A stretch of 64,000 nucleotides of DNA, taken from contig DJEI01000072.1 in the NCBI GenBank assembly GCA_002431865.1, positions 61,586-125,585 of the forward strand, written 5' to 3'. The notes under the pieces were generated by a model. It did not search any database. It worked only from the letters and a program-made list of their open reading frames with translations, and was not told where the DNA came from. Shown one piece after another: positions 1 through 10,453 of the stretch. How positions within the stretch are numbered: the first letter of the stretch is position 1; each line of letters opens with the position of its first letter. The position numbers and the translations under genes were made by a program. The DNA is from Lachnospiraceae bacterium UBA5902 (GTDB taxonomy: Bacteria > Bacillota > Clostridia > Lachnospirales > Lachnospiraceae).

Positions 1-1
1 G

Positions 2-1504
2 GATTCGGAGAAACCAGAGGACGGAAAGAAGCCGGAAGAAACGGACGACAAGCCCGTGAGTCTCTACGTGCAGGAGCCATTTATTGATCCTTCGGTGTAT
101 CGGCAGCGCAGAAAGAAACGGATCATCCGCACGGTGACGATTGCGGTTGTTGCAGCATTACTTGCGGTATATATCGGAGGTGTGATCTTCCATATGCACC
201 GTTTCGGGGCAAATACGACAATCAACGGCAGAAATGTCGCAGGGAAATCTGTGCAGTCTGTGGAGGATATGCTGCTTTTGGATGCACGGAAATATACACT
301 GGATATCAAGTTCAAGGACAGCGATTTTACTTTCGTACTGGGGGATGCGGACTCCGATGCTGCACTCACGGAGTCTGTGGATGCACTGTTAAAGAAGCAT
401 TCACCGTTTGTGTGGTTTGTAAACACCTTTCACAGCTATGATTATAAGATTGATTATACGGTAAACTGTGATAAGGAAAAGCTGGAAGCCTGTCTGCAGA
501 CATCCCCTGCACTGGATCGGGCGTCTATGACAGAGTCGAAGGATGCGAAGGTTGTTTTGGAGGATGGCGAGGCGAAGGTGATTCCGGAGGAGACCGGAAC
601 GAAGCTTGACACGGCAAAGCTATATGACAAAGTGTTAAATGCACTGAAAAATTACGATACAACTTTGGATGTGGAAGCGGAAGAGTGCTATATTCCGGCA
701 CACATCTTATCGGATTCGGAGTCTATTCTTAAAACAAAGGAAGAAGCAGATGCATTTGTCAATATTGAAGCCGTGTATGATTTTGGTTCGTATACATATA
801 CCATTCCAAAGGAAGAGCTTACGAAGATGGCATATGTCAGCTCGGACGGAAGTATCCAGATCAGCAGAAGCAATGTGGAAGCGTATGTCCAGAAGTTCAA
901 GGAGCAGTTCACGACGGCAGATACGGACCGGGAATTTACGACACATGACAAGAAGACGGTTCTCGTGCATGGCGGGTATTATGGCTGGGTGATCGATGCG
1001 GAGACAGAGGCGGAGGAGTTGTACGATCTTCTGTCAAAGAAGAAAAGCTTCACGAAGGAACCGGCATGTAGGCGCCGTGGCTATGCAATGTGTGCGCAGA
1101 ATGATATCGGTTCGACCTATGTGGAGATTGATCTGACAAACCAGCATGTATATTATTATCAAAATGGCAGATTGAAATGGGACAGCGACTGTGTATCCGG
1201 ACAGACACCGGGACACAAGACGCCGGGTGGTCTGTATGGTCTTACCTATAAGAAGATGCATGCGACGCTGATCGGGGAGGACTACGAGACACCGGTCACA
1301 TACTGGATGCCGTTTAACGGCGGTATCGGTCTGCACGATGCAAACTGGCGTGGCAAATTTGGCGGAGAAATCTACACATACAACGGTTCGCATGGCTGCG
1401 TGAATCTGCCCCCATCAAAAGCAGGCGAGTTATATGAGTATATCGAAGCAGGCATGCCGATCGTGTGCTATTGGAGAGATGAAGTTACTTTTGTAAATAA
1501 ATAG
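2..1504 (+). CDS. L,D-transpeptidase (YkuD family), 5' end missing
   Basis: Enzyme that cross-links or modifies peptidoglycan stem peptides outside the membrane. The frame is already open at base 2 with a Lys/Glu-rich stretch, so the gene starts before the window; the GTG at 56 is only an internal candidate. Order seen: charged cytoplasmic tail, one membrane helix (about 131-193, a signal anchor), a long extracytoplasmic region resembling the PG_binding_4 repeats that precede YkuD domains in clostridia, then the catalytic domain. The YkuD signature SHGCVNLP is present, with the nucleophilic Cys codon at 1397 and the conserved His two residues before it. A good ribosome-binding site for the next gene follows after 23 bases. 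Family call is firm; the exact peptidoglycan substrate is not readable. Confidence 0.9.
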   Translation, partial: DSEKPEDGKKPEETDDKPVSLYVQEPFIDPSVYRQRRKKRIIRTVTIAVVAALLAVYIGGVIFHMHRFGANTTINGRNVAGKSVQSVEDMLLLDARKYTLDIKFKDSDFTFVLGDADSDAALTESVDALLKKHSPFVWFVNTFHSYDYKIDYTVNCDKEKLEACLQTSPALDRASMTESKDAKVVLEDGEAKVIPEETGTKLDTAKLYDKVLNALKNYDTTLDVEAEECYIPAHILSDSESILKTKEEADAFVNIEAVYDFGSYTYTIPKEELTKMAYVSSDGSIQISRSNVEAYVQKFKEQFTTADTDREFTTHDKKTVLVHGGYYGWVIDAETEAEELYDLLSKKKSFTKEPACRRRGYAMCAQNDIGSTYVEIDLTNQHVYYYQNGRLKWDSDCVSGQTPGHKTPGGLYGLTYKKMHATLIGEDYETPVTYWMPFNGGIGLHDANWRGKFGGEIYTYNGSHGCVNLPPSKAGELYEYIEAGMPIVCYWRDEVTFVNK

Positions 1505-1527
1505 TTTGATTTGCAGGAGGATACGGA

Positions 1528-2358
1528 ATGAAAAAAGAGATAACTTATGAGGAGCTGCAGGCGGCAGCTTCCGATGTGCAGGCACGTCTGCCATACACGC
1601 CAAAGATAGCGCTCGTGCTCGGCTCGGGACTTGGCGATTTTGCAGACCGCCTGACGATTGATGCGAAGATCCCCTATGGTGAAATACCACATTTCCCGGT
1701 ATCGACAGTGGCAGGGCATGATGGATGTTTCCTACTTGGAAAAGTTGGGGATTGTCCAGTGCTGATCATGAAGGGACGTGTGCATTATTACGAAGGGTAT
1801 TCGATGCAGGAGGTTGTGATGCCGGTGCGTGTGATGCGGATGCTTGGTGTCGAAACTTTGATCCTGACGAATGCGGCAGGCGGTATGAACCCATCGTACA
1901 AGCCAGGAACACTGGTGCGGATCACGGATCAGATCACATCGTTTGTGCCATCCCCACTGATCGGAGCAAATATTGAAGCACTTGGTACGCGGTTCCCGGA
2001 TATGAGCCATGTATACGATGCAGAGCTTGGGGAACGCCTGGATGCGGTTGCAAAGGAACAGGGAATCGAACTTGAAGATGGCATTTATCTGCAGACAACC
2101 GGACCGAATTATGAGACACCGGCGGAGATACGCATGTATCGGACGTTTGGTGCAGATCTGGTTGGAATGAGTACCGCGTGTGAGGCGATGGCGGCACGGC
2201 ATGCCGGTATGAAGATCGTCGGCGTATCATGTGTGACGAATATGGCGGCAGGCATGAGCAACGGAGAATTAAACCACAGGGAAGTGCAGGAAACTGCGAA
2301 TAAGATTGCAGAAGATTTTCAGACACTGATATACAAATTTATTGCAGAAATAGGATAA
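1528..2358 (+). CDS. punA: purine-nucleoside phosphorylase (PNP family 2)
   Basis: Cleaves purine nucleosides (inosine/guanosine type) with phosphate to base plus ribose 1-phosphate in purine salvage. 276 residues, the usual length of the trimeric PNP family. Visible motifs are the phosphate-binding GSGLGDF near residue 34, GRVHYYEG, TNAAGGMN and GPNYETPAE, followed by GMSTACEAMAARH and VSCVTNMAAG that line the base site. ATG 1528 is preceded by AGGAGG at a normal distance. It lies directly ahead of metH with a 9-base gap and probably shares a transcript with it. Substrate range within purine nucleosides cannot be told from the sequence. Confidence 0.95.
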   Translation: MKKEITYEELQAAASDVQARLPYTPKIALVLGSGLGDFADRLTIDAKIPYGEIPHFPVSTVAGHDGCFLLGKVGDCPVLIMKGRVHYYEGYSMQEVVMPVRVMRMLGVETLILTNAAGGMNPSYKPGTLVRITDQITSFVPSPLIGANIEALGTRFPDMSHVYDAELGERLDAVAKEQGIELEDGIYLQTTGPNYETPAEIRMYRTFGADLVGMSTACEAMAARHAGMKIVGVSCVTNMAAGMSNGELNHREVQETANKIAEDFQTLIYKFIAEIG

Positions 2359-2367
2359 GACAAGATT

Positions 2368-4791
2368 ATGGATAGAAAGATTTTTCACAGATTATTTGAA
2401 GAGCGAATTATTATGTTAGATGGTGCGACCGGAAGTAACCTGATGCAGGCAGGTATGCCGGTTGGCATATGCCCGGAGAAATGGATTCTTGAGCATCCGC
2501 AGCATCTGGTCAAGCTGCAGCGCGCATATATTCAGGCAGGTACGAATATTCTGCTTGCACCGACCTTTACGGCGAACCGGATCAAGCTTGCCGAATATCA
2601 CCTTGAGGATAAGATTCAAGAGATGAACATGCAGTTGGTTGACCTGACACGGACAGCAATCGCACAGGAGAACCACCGCGGATTTATCGCTGGAGATATG
2701 ACGATGACTGGCAGACAGCTCCAGCCGGTCGGTGATCTGGCGTTTGAGGAACTGGTAGATGTATATAAGGAACAGGCACAGATCCTCGTGGAGGCAGGTG
2801 TCGATCTGTTCTTTGTAGAGACGATGATGAGCCTTGCGGAGGCGCGTGCATGCGTGATTGCTATCAAGGAGGTCTGTGATCTGCCAATCATGGTCAGCAT
2901 GACCTTCAACAGTGATGGAAAGACATTGTTCGGTTCGACACCGGAGGCATCTGTGATCGTGCTGCAGTCGCTTGGTGTTGATGCGGTCGGTATCAACTGT
3001 TCGACCGGACCGAAGGAGATGGAAGCATTGATCAAGCGTATGGTGCGGTACGCAACGGTTCCGGTATTTGCAAAACCGAACAATGGCATGCCGGAGCTGA
3101 TCGATGGCGAGACGAAATATACAATGACACCGGAAACGTTTGCCGAGTATGGACGCGCTTTGGTGGAAGCCGGAGCGAGAGCCGTGGGCGGCTGTTGTGG
3201 TTCGACACCGAAGCATATCGAGATGCTGAAGAAGGCAGTCCGTTCGGTGGAGCCGGAAACGACGAAACCAGTCTGTACACGTGTATTATCCAGTGAGAGT
3301 GCAGTACAGGAAATCCATCTCGATGGCAATTTCTTAGTCGTTGGTGAGCGTATCAATCCGACTGGAAAGAAAAAACTGCAGGAGATGCTTCGTGCAGGAA
3401 ACATGGATCTGGTCGTACAGATGGCAGAAGAACAGACGGAACATGGGGCGAAGATTCTCGATATTAACATGGGTATGAACGGCATTGACGAGCTGGAAAT
3501 GATGAAGCGTGCTGTCTACGAAGTGATTTCTGTGACGAATCTTCCGCTGTGTATTGATTCGAGTCATGTCGAGATTATCGAGGCGGCACTCCGTATTTAT
3601 CCGGGACGTGCACTTATTAACTCGATTTCATTAGAAGAAAAAAAATGCCGTCCGCTTATGCGGATTGCAAAGAAATATGGTGCGATGGCGATTTTGCTCC
3701 CGCTTTCGGACAAGGGACTGCCGGAGAATCTCGATGAGAAGAAAGAGATTATCCGACGCCTGTTAGAGATTGCAGACGAGGAAGGCTTGTCACGCGATTC
3801 ACTGATTATTGATGGTCTGGTTGCAACCGTCGGCGCAAACCGGTTGGCGGCACTCGAAACGCTTGATACGATCGCGTATTGTAAGAATGAACTGCAGATC
3901 CCGACGATTTGCGGCCTGTCCAATATTTCCTTCGGACTGCCAGAGCGAATCAATGTCAATACGGCATTTCTGACGATGGCAATCGCAAACGGTCTGACAA
4001 TGGCAATCTGTAATCCGGGACAGGCAATGCTTGTGAATGCGAGTCTTGCGGCAGACCTGCTACTTGCCAAGGAGGATTCGGATAATATTTATGTGGAAAA
4101 TGTAGTCGCTTTATCCCAGACCGAACAGACGGCTGCCAAGAATGTGGCAGGAGTATCCGAGGAAGGAAGCCGTGTCTATCACGATGTTGTAAAGGGTAAC
4201 AAAGGCAGTATCGTGGAGAATGTAAAGAAGGAATTAGAGGCGGGCAAGGATCCGCAGACGATCATCGATGAAGATCTGATTCCGGCAGTTAATAAGGTTG
4301 GCGAGCTGTTTGAGCAGAAGAAATATTTCCTGCCACAGTTGATTGCTGGTGCGACAGCGATGGATCTTGCTATCGAATACATCACACCGCTGCTTCATAT
4401 CGAAGAGAATGCAAAGCCGAAGGGTACTGTCATCATGGCGACAGTGGAGGGCGATATCCACGATATCGGTAAAAACCTTGTTGTACTGATGCTGAAGAAC
4501 TATGGATATAAGGTTGTAGATTTAGGAAAAGATGTGCCGCTAGACAGGATCATTGCGGCAGCGAAGGAAGAGCGTGCTGATATCATTGGGTTATCCGCAC
4601 TGATGACAACGACGATGATGCGGATGAAGGATGCCGTTGAGTATGTCCGTGCAAATAACCTTCCTTATAAGGTCATCATCGGAGGTGCCGTTGTATCACA
4701 GAATTTTGCAGATGAGATCGGGGCAGATGGTTACTCCAAGGATGCAAACGAGGCGGTAAAGCTTGTTGACAAACTATTGACAGACAAGTGA
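2368..4791 (+). CDS. metH: cobalamin-dependent methionine synthase, short form without activation domain
   Basis: Transfers a methyl group from methyltetrahydrofolate through cobalamin to homocysteine. 807 residues in four modules: homocysteine-binding barrel (about 1-290, zinc ligands Cys211, Cys276 and Cys277 in NCSTGP and GGCCGS), pterin-binding barrel (about 320-575), cobalamin cap (about 590-670) and B12-binding Rossmann domain (about 680-800) with the DxHxxG signature DIHDIG at 696-701. The C-terminal S-adenosylmethionine-dependent reactivation domain of the roughly 1200-residue E. coli enzyme is absent; such short forms are common in anaerobes and need a separate reactivating protein. 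An ASKHA protein at 24846 is one candidate partner. The 3' end carries the promoter for ilvN. Confidence 0.93.
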   Translation: MDRKIFHRLFEERIIMLDGATGSNLMQAGMPVGICPEKWILEHPQHLVKLQRAYIQAGTNILLAPTFTANRIKLAEYHLEDKIQEMNMQLVDLTRTAIAQENHRGFIAGDMTMTGRQLQPVGDLAFEELVDVYKEQAQILVEAGVDLFFVETMMSLAEARACVIAIKEVCDLPIMVSMTFNSDGKTLFGSTPEASVIVLQSLGVDAVGINCSTGPKEMEALIKRMVRYATVPVFAKPNNGMPELIDGETKYTMTPETFAEYGRALVEAGARAVGGCCGSTPKHIEMLKKAVRSVEPETTKPVCTRVLSSESAVQEIHLDGNFLVVGERINPTGKKKLQEMLRAGNMDLVVQMAEEQTEHGAKILDINMGMNGIDELEMMKRAVYEVISVTNLPLCIDSSHVEIIEAALRIYPGRALINSISLEEKKCRPLMRIAKKYGAMAILLPLSDKGLPENLDEKKEIIRRLLEIADEEGLSRDSLIIDGLVATVGANRLAALETLDTIAYCKNELQIPTICGLSNISFGLPERINVNTAFLTMAIANGLTMAICNPGQAMLVNASLAADLLLAKEDSDNIYVENVVALSQTEQTAAKNVAGVSEEGSRVYHDVVKGNKGSIVENVKKELEAGKDPQTIIDEDLIPAVNKVGELFEQKKYFLPQLIAGATAMDLAIEYITPLLHIEENAKPKGTVIMATVEGDIHDIGKNLVVLMLKNYGYKVVDLGKDVPLDRIIAAAKEERADIIGLSALMTTTMMRMKDAVEYVRANNLPYKVIIGGAVVSQNFADEIGADGYSKDANEAVKLVDKLLTDK

Positions 4792-4805
4792 CAAAGGGTT
4801 AAAAT
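4777..4805 (+). promoter_or_regulatory. predicted sigma-A promoter of ilvN-ilvC
   Basis: TTGACA (4777-4782), a 17-base spacer and TAAAAT (4800-4805). It lies across the end of metH and would start RNA about 43 bases before the ilvN ATG, giving the branched-chain genes expression separate from metH. Confidence 0.7.
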
Positions 4806-4854
4806 AGCAGATAATGATTTTTGACGAAATAATATGAGAAAGGTGGAACATTTT

Positions 4855-5346
4855 ATGAAAAAAATGGTCTTATCCCTTTTGGTAGATAATACATCCGGTG
4901 TACTGAGCCGTGTGTCCGGAATGTTTAGCCGTAGAGGATATAATATTGACAGCTTATCAGTTGGCGTGACAGAGAATCCAAGATATTCCCGCATGACAGT
5001 AGCCGTAAGCGGTGATGATCGTATTTTAACCCAGATAAAAAAACAGCTTCTGAAGCTGGAGGATGTCTGTGAAATTACAGAACTGAAGGATGGGGAGTCT
5101 GTATGCCGCGAGCTTCTGCTTGTCAAGATCAAGGCAAGCCTGGAAGAGAGACAGCAGATTATTTCCCTGACGGATGTATTCCGTGCGAAGGTCGTTGATG
5201 TATCAACGGATTCCGTTATGATAGAGATCACAGGAAATGTCAACAAGATTGAAGCGTTTATCTCGCTTCTGGATGGATTTGAGATTTCTGAGATGGTACG
5301 TACAGGCTTGACAGGTCTTACAAGAGGCGCTGTAAGCGGAAACTAA
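4855..5346 (+). CDS. ilvN: acetolactate synthase small (regulatory) subunit
   Basis: Regulatory subunit of acetohydroxyacid synthase, the first shared step of valine, leucine and isoleucine synthesis; binds valine for feedback control. 163 residues from ATG 4855, chosen over the in-frame ATG at 4834 because GAAAGGTGG sits 9 bases ahead of 4855 and the protein then begins with the usual MKKMVLSLLVDN. The N-terminal ACT domain shows NTSGVLSRVSGMFSRRGYNI, and a C-terminal ALS small-subunit domain follows. The catalytic subunit ilvB is not in the window, so it must be encoded elsewhere. ilvC follows after 62 bases. Confidence 0.93.
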   Translation: MKKMVLSLLVDNTSGVLSRVSGMFSRRGYNIDSLSVGVTENPRYSRMTVAVSGDDRILTQIKKQLLKLEDVCEITELKDGESVCRELLLVKIKASLEERQQIISLTDVFRAKVVDVSTDSVMIEITGNVNKIEAFISLLDGFEISEMVRTGLTGLTRGAVSGN

Positions 5347-5350
5347 GGTC

Positions 5351-5370
5351 ATTACTTACGATTAAGTAAT
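5351..5370 (+). repeat. 8-bp inverted repeat between ilvN and ilvC
   Basis: ATTACTTA and TAAGTAAT are perfect complements around a CGAT loop. No T tract follows, so it is not a typical terminator; it may be an mRNA processing or stabilising hairpin or an operator. Function unknown. Confidence 0.5.
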
Positions 5371-5378
5371 AACGATAA

Positions 5379-6428
<1,050 letters not shown>

Positions 6429-6441
6429 GATACACATTTTG

Positions 6442-6480
6442 AAGAACCTAGATCCGTTTCGATCTAGGTTCTTTGTTTTT
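6442..6480 (+). terminator. terminator after ilvC
   Basis: A 13-bp perfect stem (6442-6454 with 6461-6473) around the loop CGTTTC, followed by a T-rich run. Ends the ilvN-ilvC transcript. Confidence 0.92.
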
Positions 6481-6568
6481 TTGATAATGAAGCATGCTGA
6501 TGCGTGTGCGGGTCGTCATGCTGCCGCGTGGTGACATATGACAGAAATTATGACAGGTGGTGTAAGTT

Positions 6569-7108
6569 ATGACATGTTTGGAAGCGCAATCAAATATTAT
6601 GGCATTCATAGAGAAGAAACTTCCGGACGATGTGATCCCGGATTTTGTAAAGCATATGCGGTACTGCAAGAATTGCAGGGAAGAGCTGGAGATTTATTAT
6701 ACGTTGATCGTTGGAATGCATCAGGTAGATAACAACCAGGAACTGTCACAGAATTTTGCAAAGGATCTGGAGAATGAACTGAATCGTCTGGAACACCGTG
6801 TAAAGCAGGCGAAACGTTTCAAGTTTTCTACATTTGGACTTGTGTTTGGAGTGGCAGTCGTATTTTTGTTTTTTGTATATAATCAGTGCCTGGACAAGGT
6901 ATATAATATCGAACAGCGGATGAAACTGGAAGCACAGGGGGATACTTATTTTTACGATACATTTGGTTCTGAGATGTCTGTCTGCTTAAATGATATTGTA
7001 CAGGAAGTGCAGAATGCACAGAAACCGAAGGAATCAACCTTTTATGAGAAACTACGTGAATATCAATTAACCCACCCGGAAGGTGAGGAGAAGGAGAGCG
7101 ATGAATAA
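6569..7108 (+). CDS. zf-HC2 (anti-sigma-factor-like) single-pass membrane protein
   Basis: 179 residues. The N-terminus has the His-Cys-Cys zinc-finger pattern HMRYCKNCREEL around residues 29-40, the hallmark of zf-HC2 anti-sigma domains, then a coiled region, one membrane helix (about residues 91-110) and a short C-terminal part outside the membrane. No ECF sigma factor gene is adjacent, so an anti-sigma role is only inferred from the domain. GACAGGTGG precedes the ATG at a somewhat long distance. The stop codon overlaps the polA start by 8 bases, so the two are translated from one message. What signal it senses is unknown. Confidence 0.7.
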   Translation: MTCLEAQSNIMAFIEKKLPDDVIPDFVKHMRYCKNCREELEIYYTLIVGMHQVDNNQELSQNFAKDLENELNRLEHRVKQAKRFKFSTFGLVFGVAVVFLFFVYNQCLDKVYNIEQRMKLEAQGDTYFYDTFGSEMSVCLNDIVQEVQNAQKPKESTFYEKLREYQLTHPEGEEKESDE

Positions 7109-9731
7109 ATTATTACTGATTGACGGAAACAGCATCATGAATCGTGCGTTTTACGGAATCCCGGATATGACAACGAATGATGGGAGACATACCAACGCGA
7201 TTTATGGTTTTTTAAATATAATCTTAAAGGTAATCGAGGAAGAACAGGCAACACATATTTGTGTTGCTTTTGATTTAAAGAAGAAAACATTTCGCCATGA
7301 GATGTATGAGGCGTACAAGGGAACGCGAAAGGGTATGCCAGAGGAACTGCATGAGCAGATGCCGAGAATCAAGGAAATCTTACGCGCAATGCATATCCGG
7401 ATTGTAGAGCAGGAAGGCTTTGAAGCGGATGATCTGATTGGTACGCTCTCCAAGAAGGGGGAACGCGAAGGCTTTGCCGTAACGATTCTGTCTGGTGACC
7501 GCGATCTGCTACAGCTTGCAACTGATACCGTGCTCGTACGCATCCCGAAGACAAAGCATGGTAAGACTGAGATCGAGGATTATTATGCAAAAGATGTGGT
7601 GGAAGCCTATGGAGTAACACCACTGATTTTTATAGATATGAAAGGCCTGATGGGTGATACATCCGATAATATTCCGGGTGTGCCGGGAATCGGTGAGAAG
7701 ACAGCGGCAAAGCTGCTTGCGGAGTATGGTGACTTAGATGGTGTCTATGAGGCAGTGGACAACATGAAAGCAAGCAAGATGAAACAGAACCTGATTGAGA
7801 ACAAAGATCTGGCATATCTGTCCAGGACGCTTGCAACGATCAAGCTGGACTGCCCGATTCCGTTTGAGTTTTCAGAGGCAGTGTATCACGACCCATTTAA
7901 TGCAGAGGCGTATACGTTATTTGAGGATCTGGAGTTGAAGAGTTTTTATAAGCGTTTTTCTGTGGAAAAGAAGGAAAAACTGATTTTTGAAACCGTATTG
8001 ATCGATGAGATTGACGGCTACAACGCCTTGCTTGCAAAGCTGCAAAAGGCGAAGGAGGTTTCTTTTGCGTGGATCACACAGGAGGAAGAAGCGCTTGGCG
8101 CTGCGGTATGTATGGATTTGGAGCATGTCTATCTGATTCGGTTTACAATGTTTATCACGGAGGCGATGGTAGCAGACAATCTCCTTGTATTGAGCCGGGA
8201 TTATCAGGTGCAGTTATCATGTATGCACGTGAAAAAGCTGCTTTCATTTTTGGATTTTCATGAGAAAGATGCAGTATTTGACGCTGGACTTGCGGCATAC
8301 CTGTTACAGCCAAATCAGTCGGAGTATGAATACGATACACTTGCAAAGGTGTATCTGGACGTGACGCTGCCGTCAGAGAAGGAAGTGCTTGGCAGGGAAA
8401 AGCTGGGATATTGTTCCTTCGAAGATGAAAAAGTACAAAAATGGATGGCATATCAGGCAATCGTTCCGTACAAGGTAAAGGCAATTCTGCGAGAGAAATT
8501 AAAAGAGACAGGAATGGAAGCTCTCTATGATGAGATGGAGCTTCCGTGTCTGTATGCGTTATATGAGATGGAGAAAAATGGTATCCGTGTCGATGGTGAG
8601 GCATTGCATCAGTATGGGGAAAAGCTCCGCACACGGATTGAGGAGCTTACCGCAGAAATTCATGCAATGGCGGGGGAAGAATTTAATATCAATTCTCCGA
8701 AGAAGCTTGGCGAAATCTTATTCGAAAAGCTGGGATTAAAAAATGGAAAGAAAACAAAGACCGGATATTCGACGAGCGCAGAAGTATTAGAGAAGCTTTC
8801 AAATGCACATCCGATCATACCGAAGATATTAGAATACCGTCAGCTCACGAAGTTAAATTCCACCTATGCAGAGGGACTGGCTGGTTATATCCGTGCAGAT
8901 GGAAGAATTCATGGAAAGTTCCATCAGACTGTCACGGTGACGGGACGTATCAGCTCAGCAGATCCGAACCTGCAGAATATCCCGACGCGTATGCCGCTTG
9001 GCAGGGAAATCCGTAAGGTATTTATCCCAGAGGAAGGATCGGTGTTTGTCGATGCCGACTATTCCCAGATTGAGCTGCGTGTGCTCGCGCATATGTCCGG
9101 GGATGCGGCTTTGATTGCAGCATATCAGGCGAATGAGGATATCCATGCAATTACGGCATCGCAAGTATTTGACGTGCCGCTTGATCAGGTGGACAGCACC
9201 CTTCGCCGGAAGGCAAAGGCGGTAAATTTTGGAATTGTTTATGGCATCAGCTCTTTTGGATTAGGACAGGATCTTGATATCTCCAGAAAGGAAGCGGAGG
9301 GTTATATCGAGAAATATTTTGCAACCTACAGAAAAGTCAAAGAATTTTTAGACCGCACCGTGGAGGATGCAAAGAAAAACGGCTATACTGTTACGATGTT
9401 TGGACGGAGACGCCCGATTCCGGAGCTCGCTTCTTCCAATTTTATGACACGGAGCTTTGGTGAGCGTGCGGCGATGAATGCTCCGGTACAGGGAACCGCG
9501 GCAGATATCATCAAGATTGCTATGGTACATGTCAATCGCCGGCTCAAAGAAGAACATTTGCAGTCGAAGCTTGTGCTTCAGATCCATGATGAGCTGATCA
9601 TCGAGACAAAAAAAGAAGAGTTGGAGACTGTACAGAAGCTGCTTGTGGAAGAAATGATGCATGCAGCAGATCTTTCCGTGCCGCTTCTTGTAGATGCAAA
9701 TGTCGGAAACAGCTGGTATGATGCGAAATAA
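7101..9731 (+). CDS. polA: DNA polymerase I
   Basis: Repair and Okazaki-fragment polymerase. 876 residues from ATG 7101; AAGGAGA lies 3-9 bases ahead, and the upstream in-frame GTG 7083 has no advantage. Domains: 5'-3' flap exonuclease (about 1-290, with ADDLIGTLS, GDRDLLQL and MGDTSDNIPGV), a region at the place of the 3'-5' exonuclease that lacks the acidic DxE and YxxxD motifs and so looks inactive, as in Bacillus, and the polymerase domain with motif A DADYSQIELR (about 650), motif B RRKAKAVNFGIVYG and motif C QIHDELIIE. Translationally coupled to the preceding zf-HC2 gene; coaE follows after 65 bases. Confidence 0.97.
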   Translation: MNKLLLIDGNSIMNRAFYGIPDMTTNDGRHTNAIYGFLNIILKVIEEEQATHICVAFDLKKKTFRHEMYEAYKGTRKGMPEELHEQMPRIKEILRAMHIRIVEQEGFEADDLIGTLSKKGEREGFAVTILSGDRDLLQLATDTVLVRIPKTKHGKTEIEDYYAKDVVEAYGVTPLIFIDMKGLMGDTSDNIPGVPGIGEKTAAKLLAEYGDLDGVYEAVDNMKASKMKQNLIENKDLAYLSRTLATIKLDCPIPFEFSEAVYHDPFNAEAYTLFEDLELKSFYKRFSVEKKEKLIFETVLIDEIDGYNALLAKLQKAKEVSFAWITQEEEALGAAVCMDLEHVYLIRFTMFITEAMVADNLLVLSRDYQVQLSCMHVKKLLSFLDFHEKDAVFDAGLAAYLLQPNQSEYEYDTLAKVYLDVTLPSEKEVLGREKLGYCSFEDEKVQKWMAYQAIVPYKVKAILREKLKETGMEALYDEMELPCLYALYEMEKNGIRVDGEALHQYGEKLRTRIEELTAEIHAMAGEEFNINSPKKLGEILFEKLGLKNGKKTKTGYSTSAEVLEKLSNAHPIIPKILEYRQLTKLNSTYAEGLAGYIRADGRIHGKFHQTVTVTGRISSADPNLQNIPTRMPLGREIRKVFIPEEGSVFVDADYSQIELRVLAHMSGDAALIAAYQANEDIHAITASQVFDVPLDQVDSTLRRKAKAVNFGIVYGISSFGLGQDLDISRKEAEGYIEKYFATYRKVKEFLDRTVEDAKKNGYTVTMFGRRRPIPELASSNFMTRSFGERAAMNAPVQGTAADIIKIAMVHVNRRLKEEHLQSKLVLQIHDELIIETKKEELETVQKLLVEEMMHAADLSVPLLVDANVGNSWYDAK

Positions 9732-9796
9732 AGCCAATGACCTTGTGAGCGGGAGATAAATCAAAATAAAACACAGATGTAGCAGGGAGATTCAGA

Positions 9797-10435
9797 ATGC
9801 TGATATTAGGAATTACCGGAGGCGTTGGCTCTGGAAAAAGTAAAATATTATATGACCTGTCCAATTTATATGGGGCATATATTGTGGAGACCGATAAGCT
9901 TGCCCATACACTGATGGAACCGGGGCAACCGGTGTATCAGGCGATTGTGGATACATTTGGCACGGAGATTCTCCAGATGGAGGCACCATATGCGATCGAC
10001 CGTGCGAAGTTTGCGCAGATTGTATTTGCAGACAAACAAAAGCTTGCACAGTTGAATGCGCTTACCCATCCGGCAGTAAAATCCTGGATTCGGAATGATA
10101 TCGAGGAGAAGCGAAAGCAGGGCGTGAAAATTTACGTGATCGAGGCGGCACTTCTGATTCAGGATGGATATAAGGAAATCTGTGATGAAATCTGGTATAT
10201 CTATGTCGATGAGGAGACGCGGATCAAACGACTGATGAAACAGCGTGGCTACACGGAGGAACGCTGCCGTGTGATGTTCCGCAGTCAGGAACCGGAATCG
10301 TATTATAGAAAATATGCAGATTTCACTATAAATAATCAATTAGACTATCAAAATTCATCAAAACAACTAAAAGATAGGTTGAATATCTTACTTGGAGATG
10401 CTATAATTTTAACTAATCATGGGAAGACAGACTAA
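9797..10435 (+). CDS. coaE: dephospho-CoA kinase
   Basis: Last step of coenzyme A synthesis, ATP-dependent phosphorylation of the 3'-hydroxyl of dephospho-CoA. 212 residues with the P-loop GGVGSGKS at residues 8-15, then DKLAHTLMEPGQPVYQ and a lid region with RIKRLMKQRGYTEE. CAGGGAG precedes ATG 9797. Adjacency polA-coaE is common in Firmicutes. The last third is locally AT-rich, but motif and length are normal. Confidence 0.92.
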   Translation: MLILGITGGVGSGKSKILYDLSNLYGAYIVETDKLAHTLMEPGQPVYQAIVDTFGTEILQMEAPYAIDRAKFAQIVFADKQKLAQLNALTHPAVKSWIRNDIEEKRKQGVKIYVIEAALLIQDGYKEICDEIWYIYVDEETRIKRLMKQRGYTEERCRVMFRSQEPESYYRKYADFTINNQLDYQNSSKQLKDRLNILLGDAIILTNHGKTD

Positions 10436-10453
10436 TTTCAGGAGGAAACAGGC

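Noticed and set aside
2416-3485. Long antisense ORFs over metH (and similar ones over polA, smc, rng, DUF711, alaS)
   Set aside because: They mirror the codon structure of real genes on the plus strand, are Cys/Ser/Arg/His-rich, and have no start signals.
6481-6568. Promoter or leader before the zf-HC2 gene
   Set aside because: Several partial boxes but none with acceptable spacing; no call could be supported.
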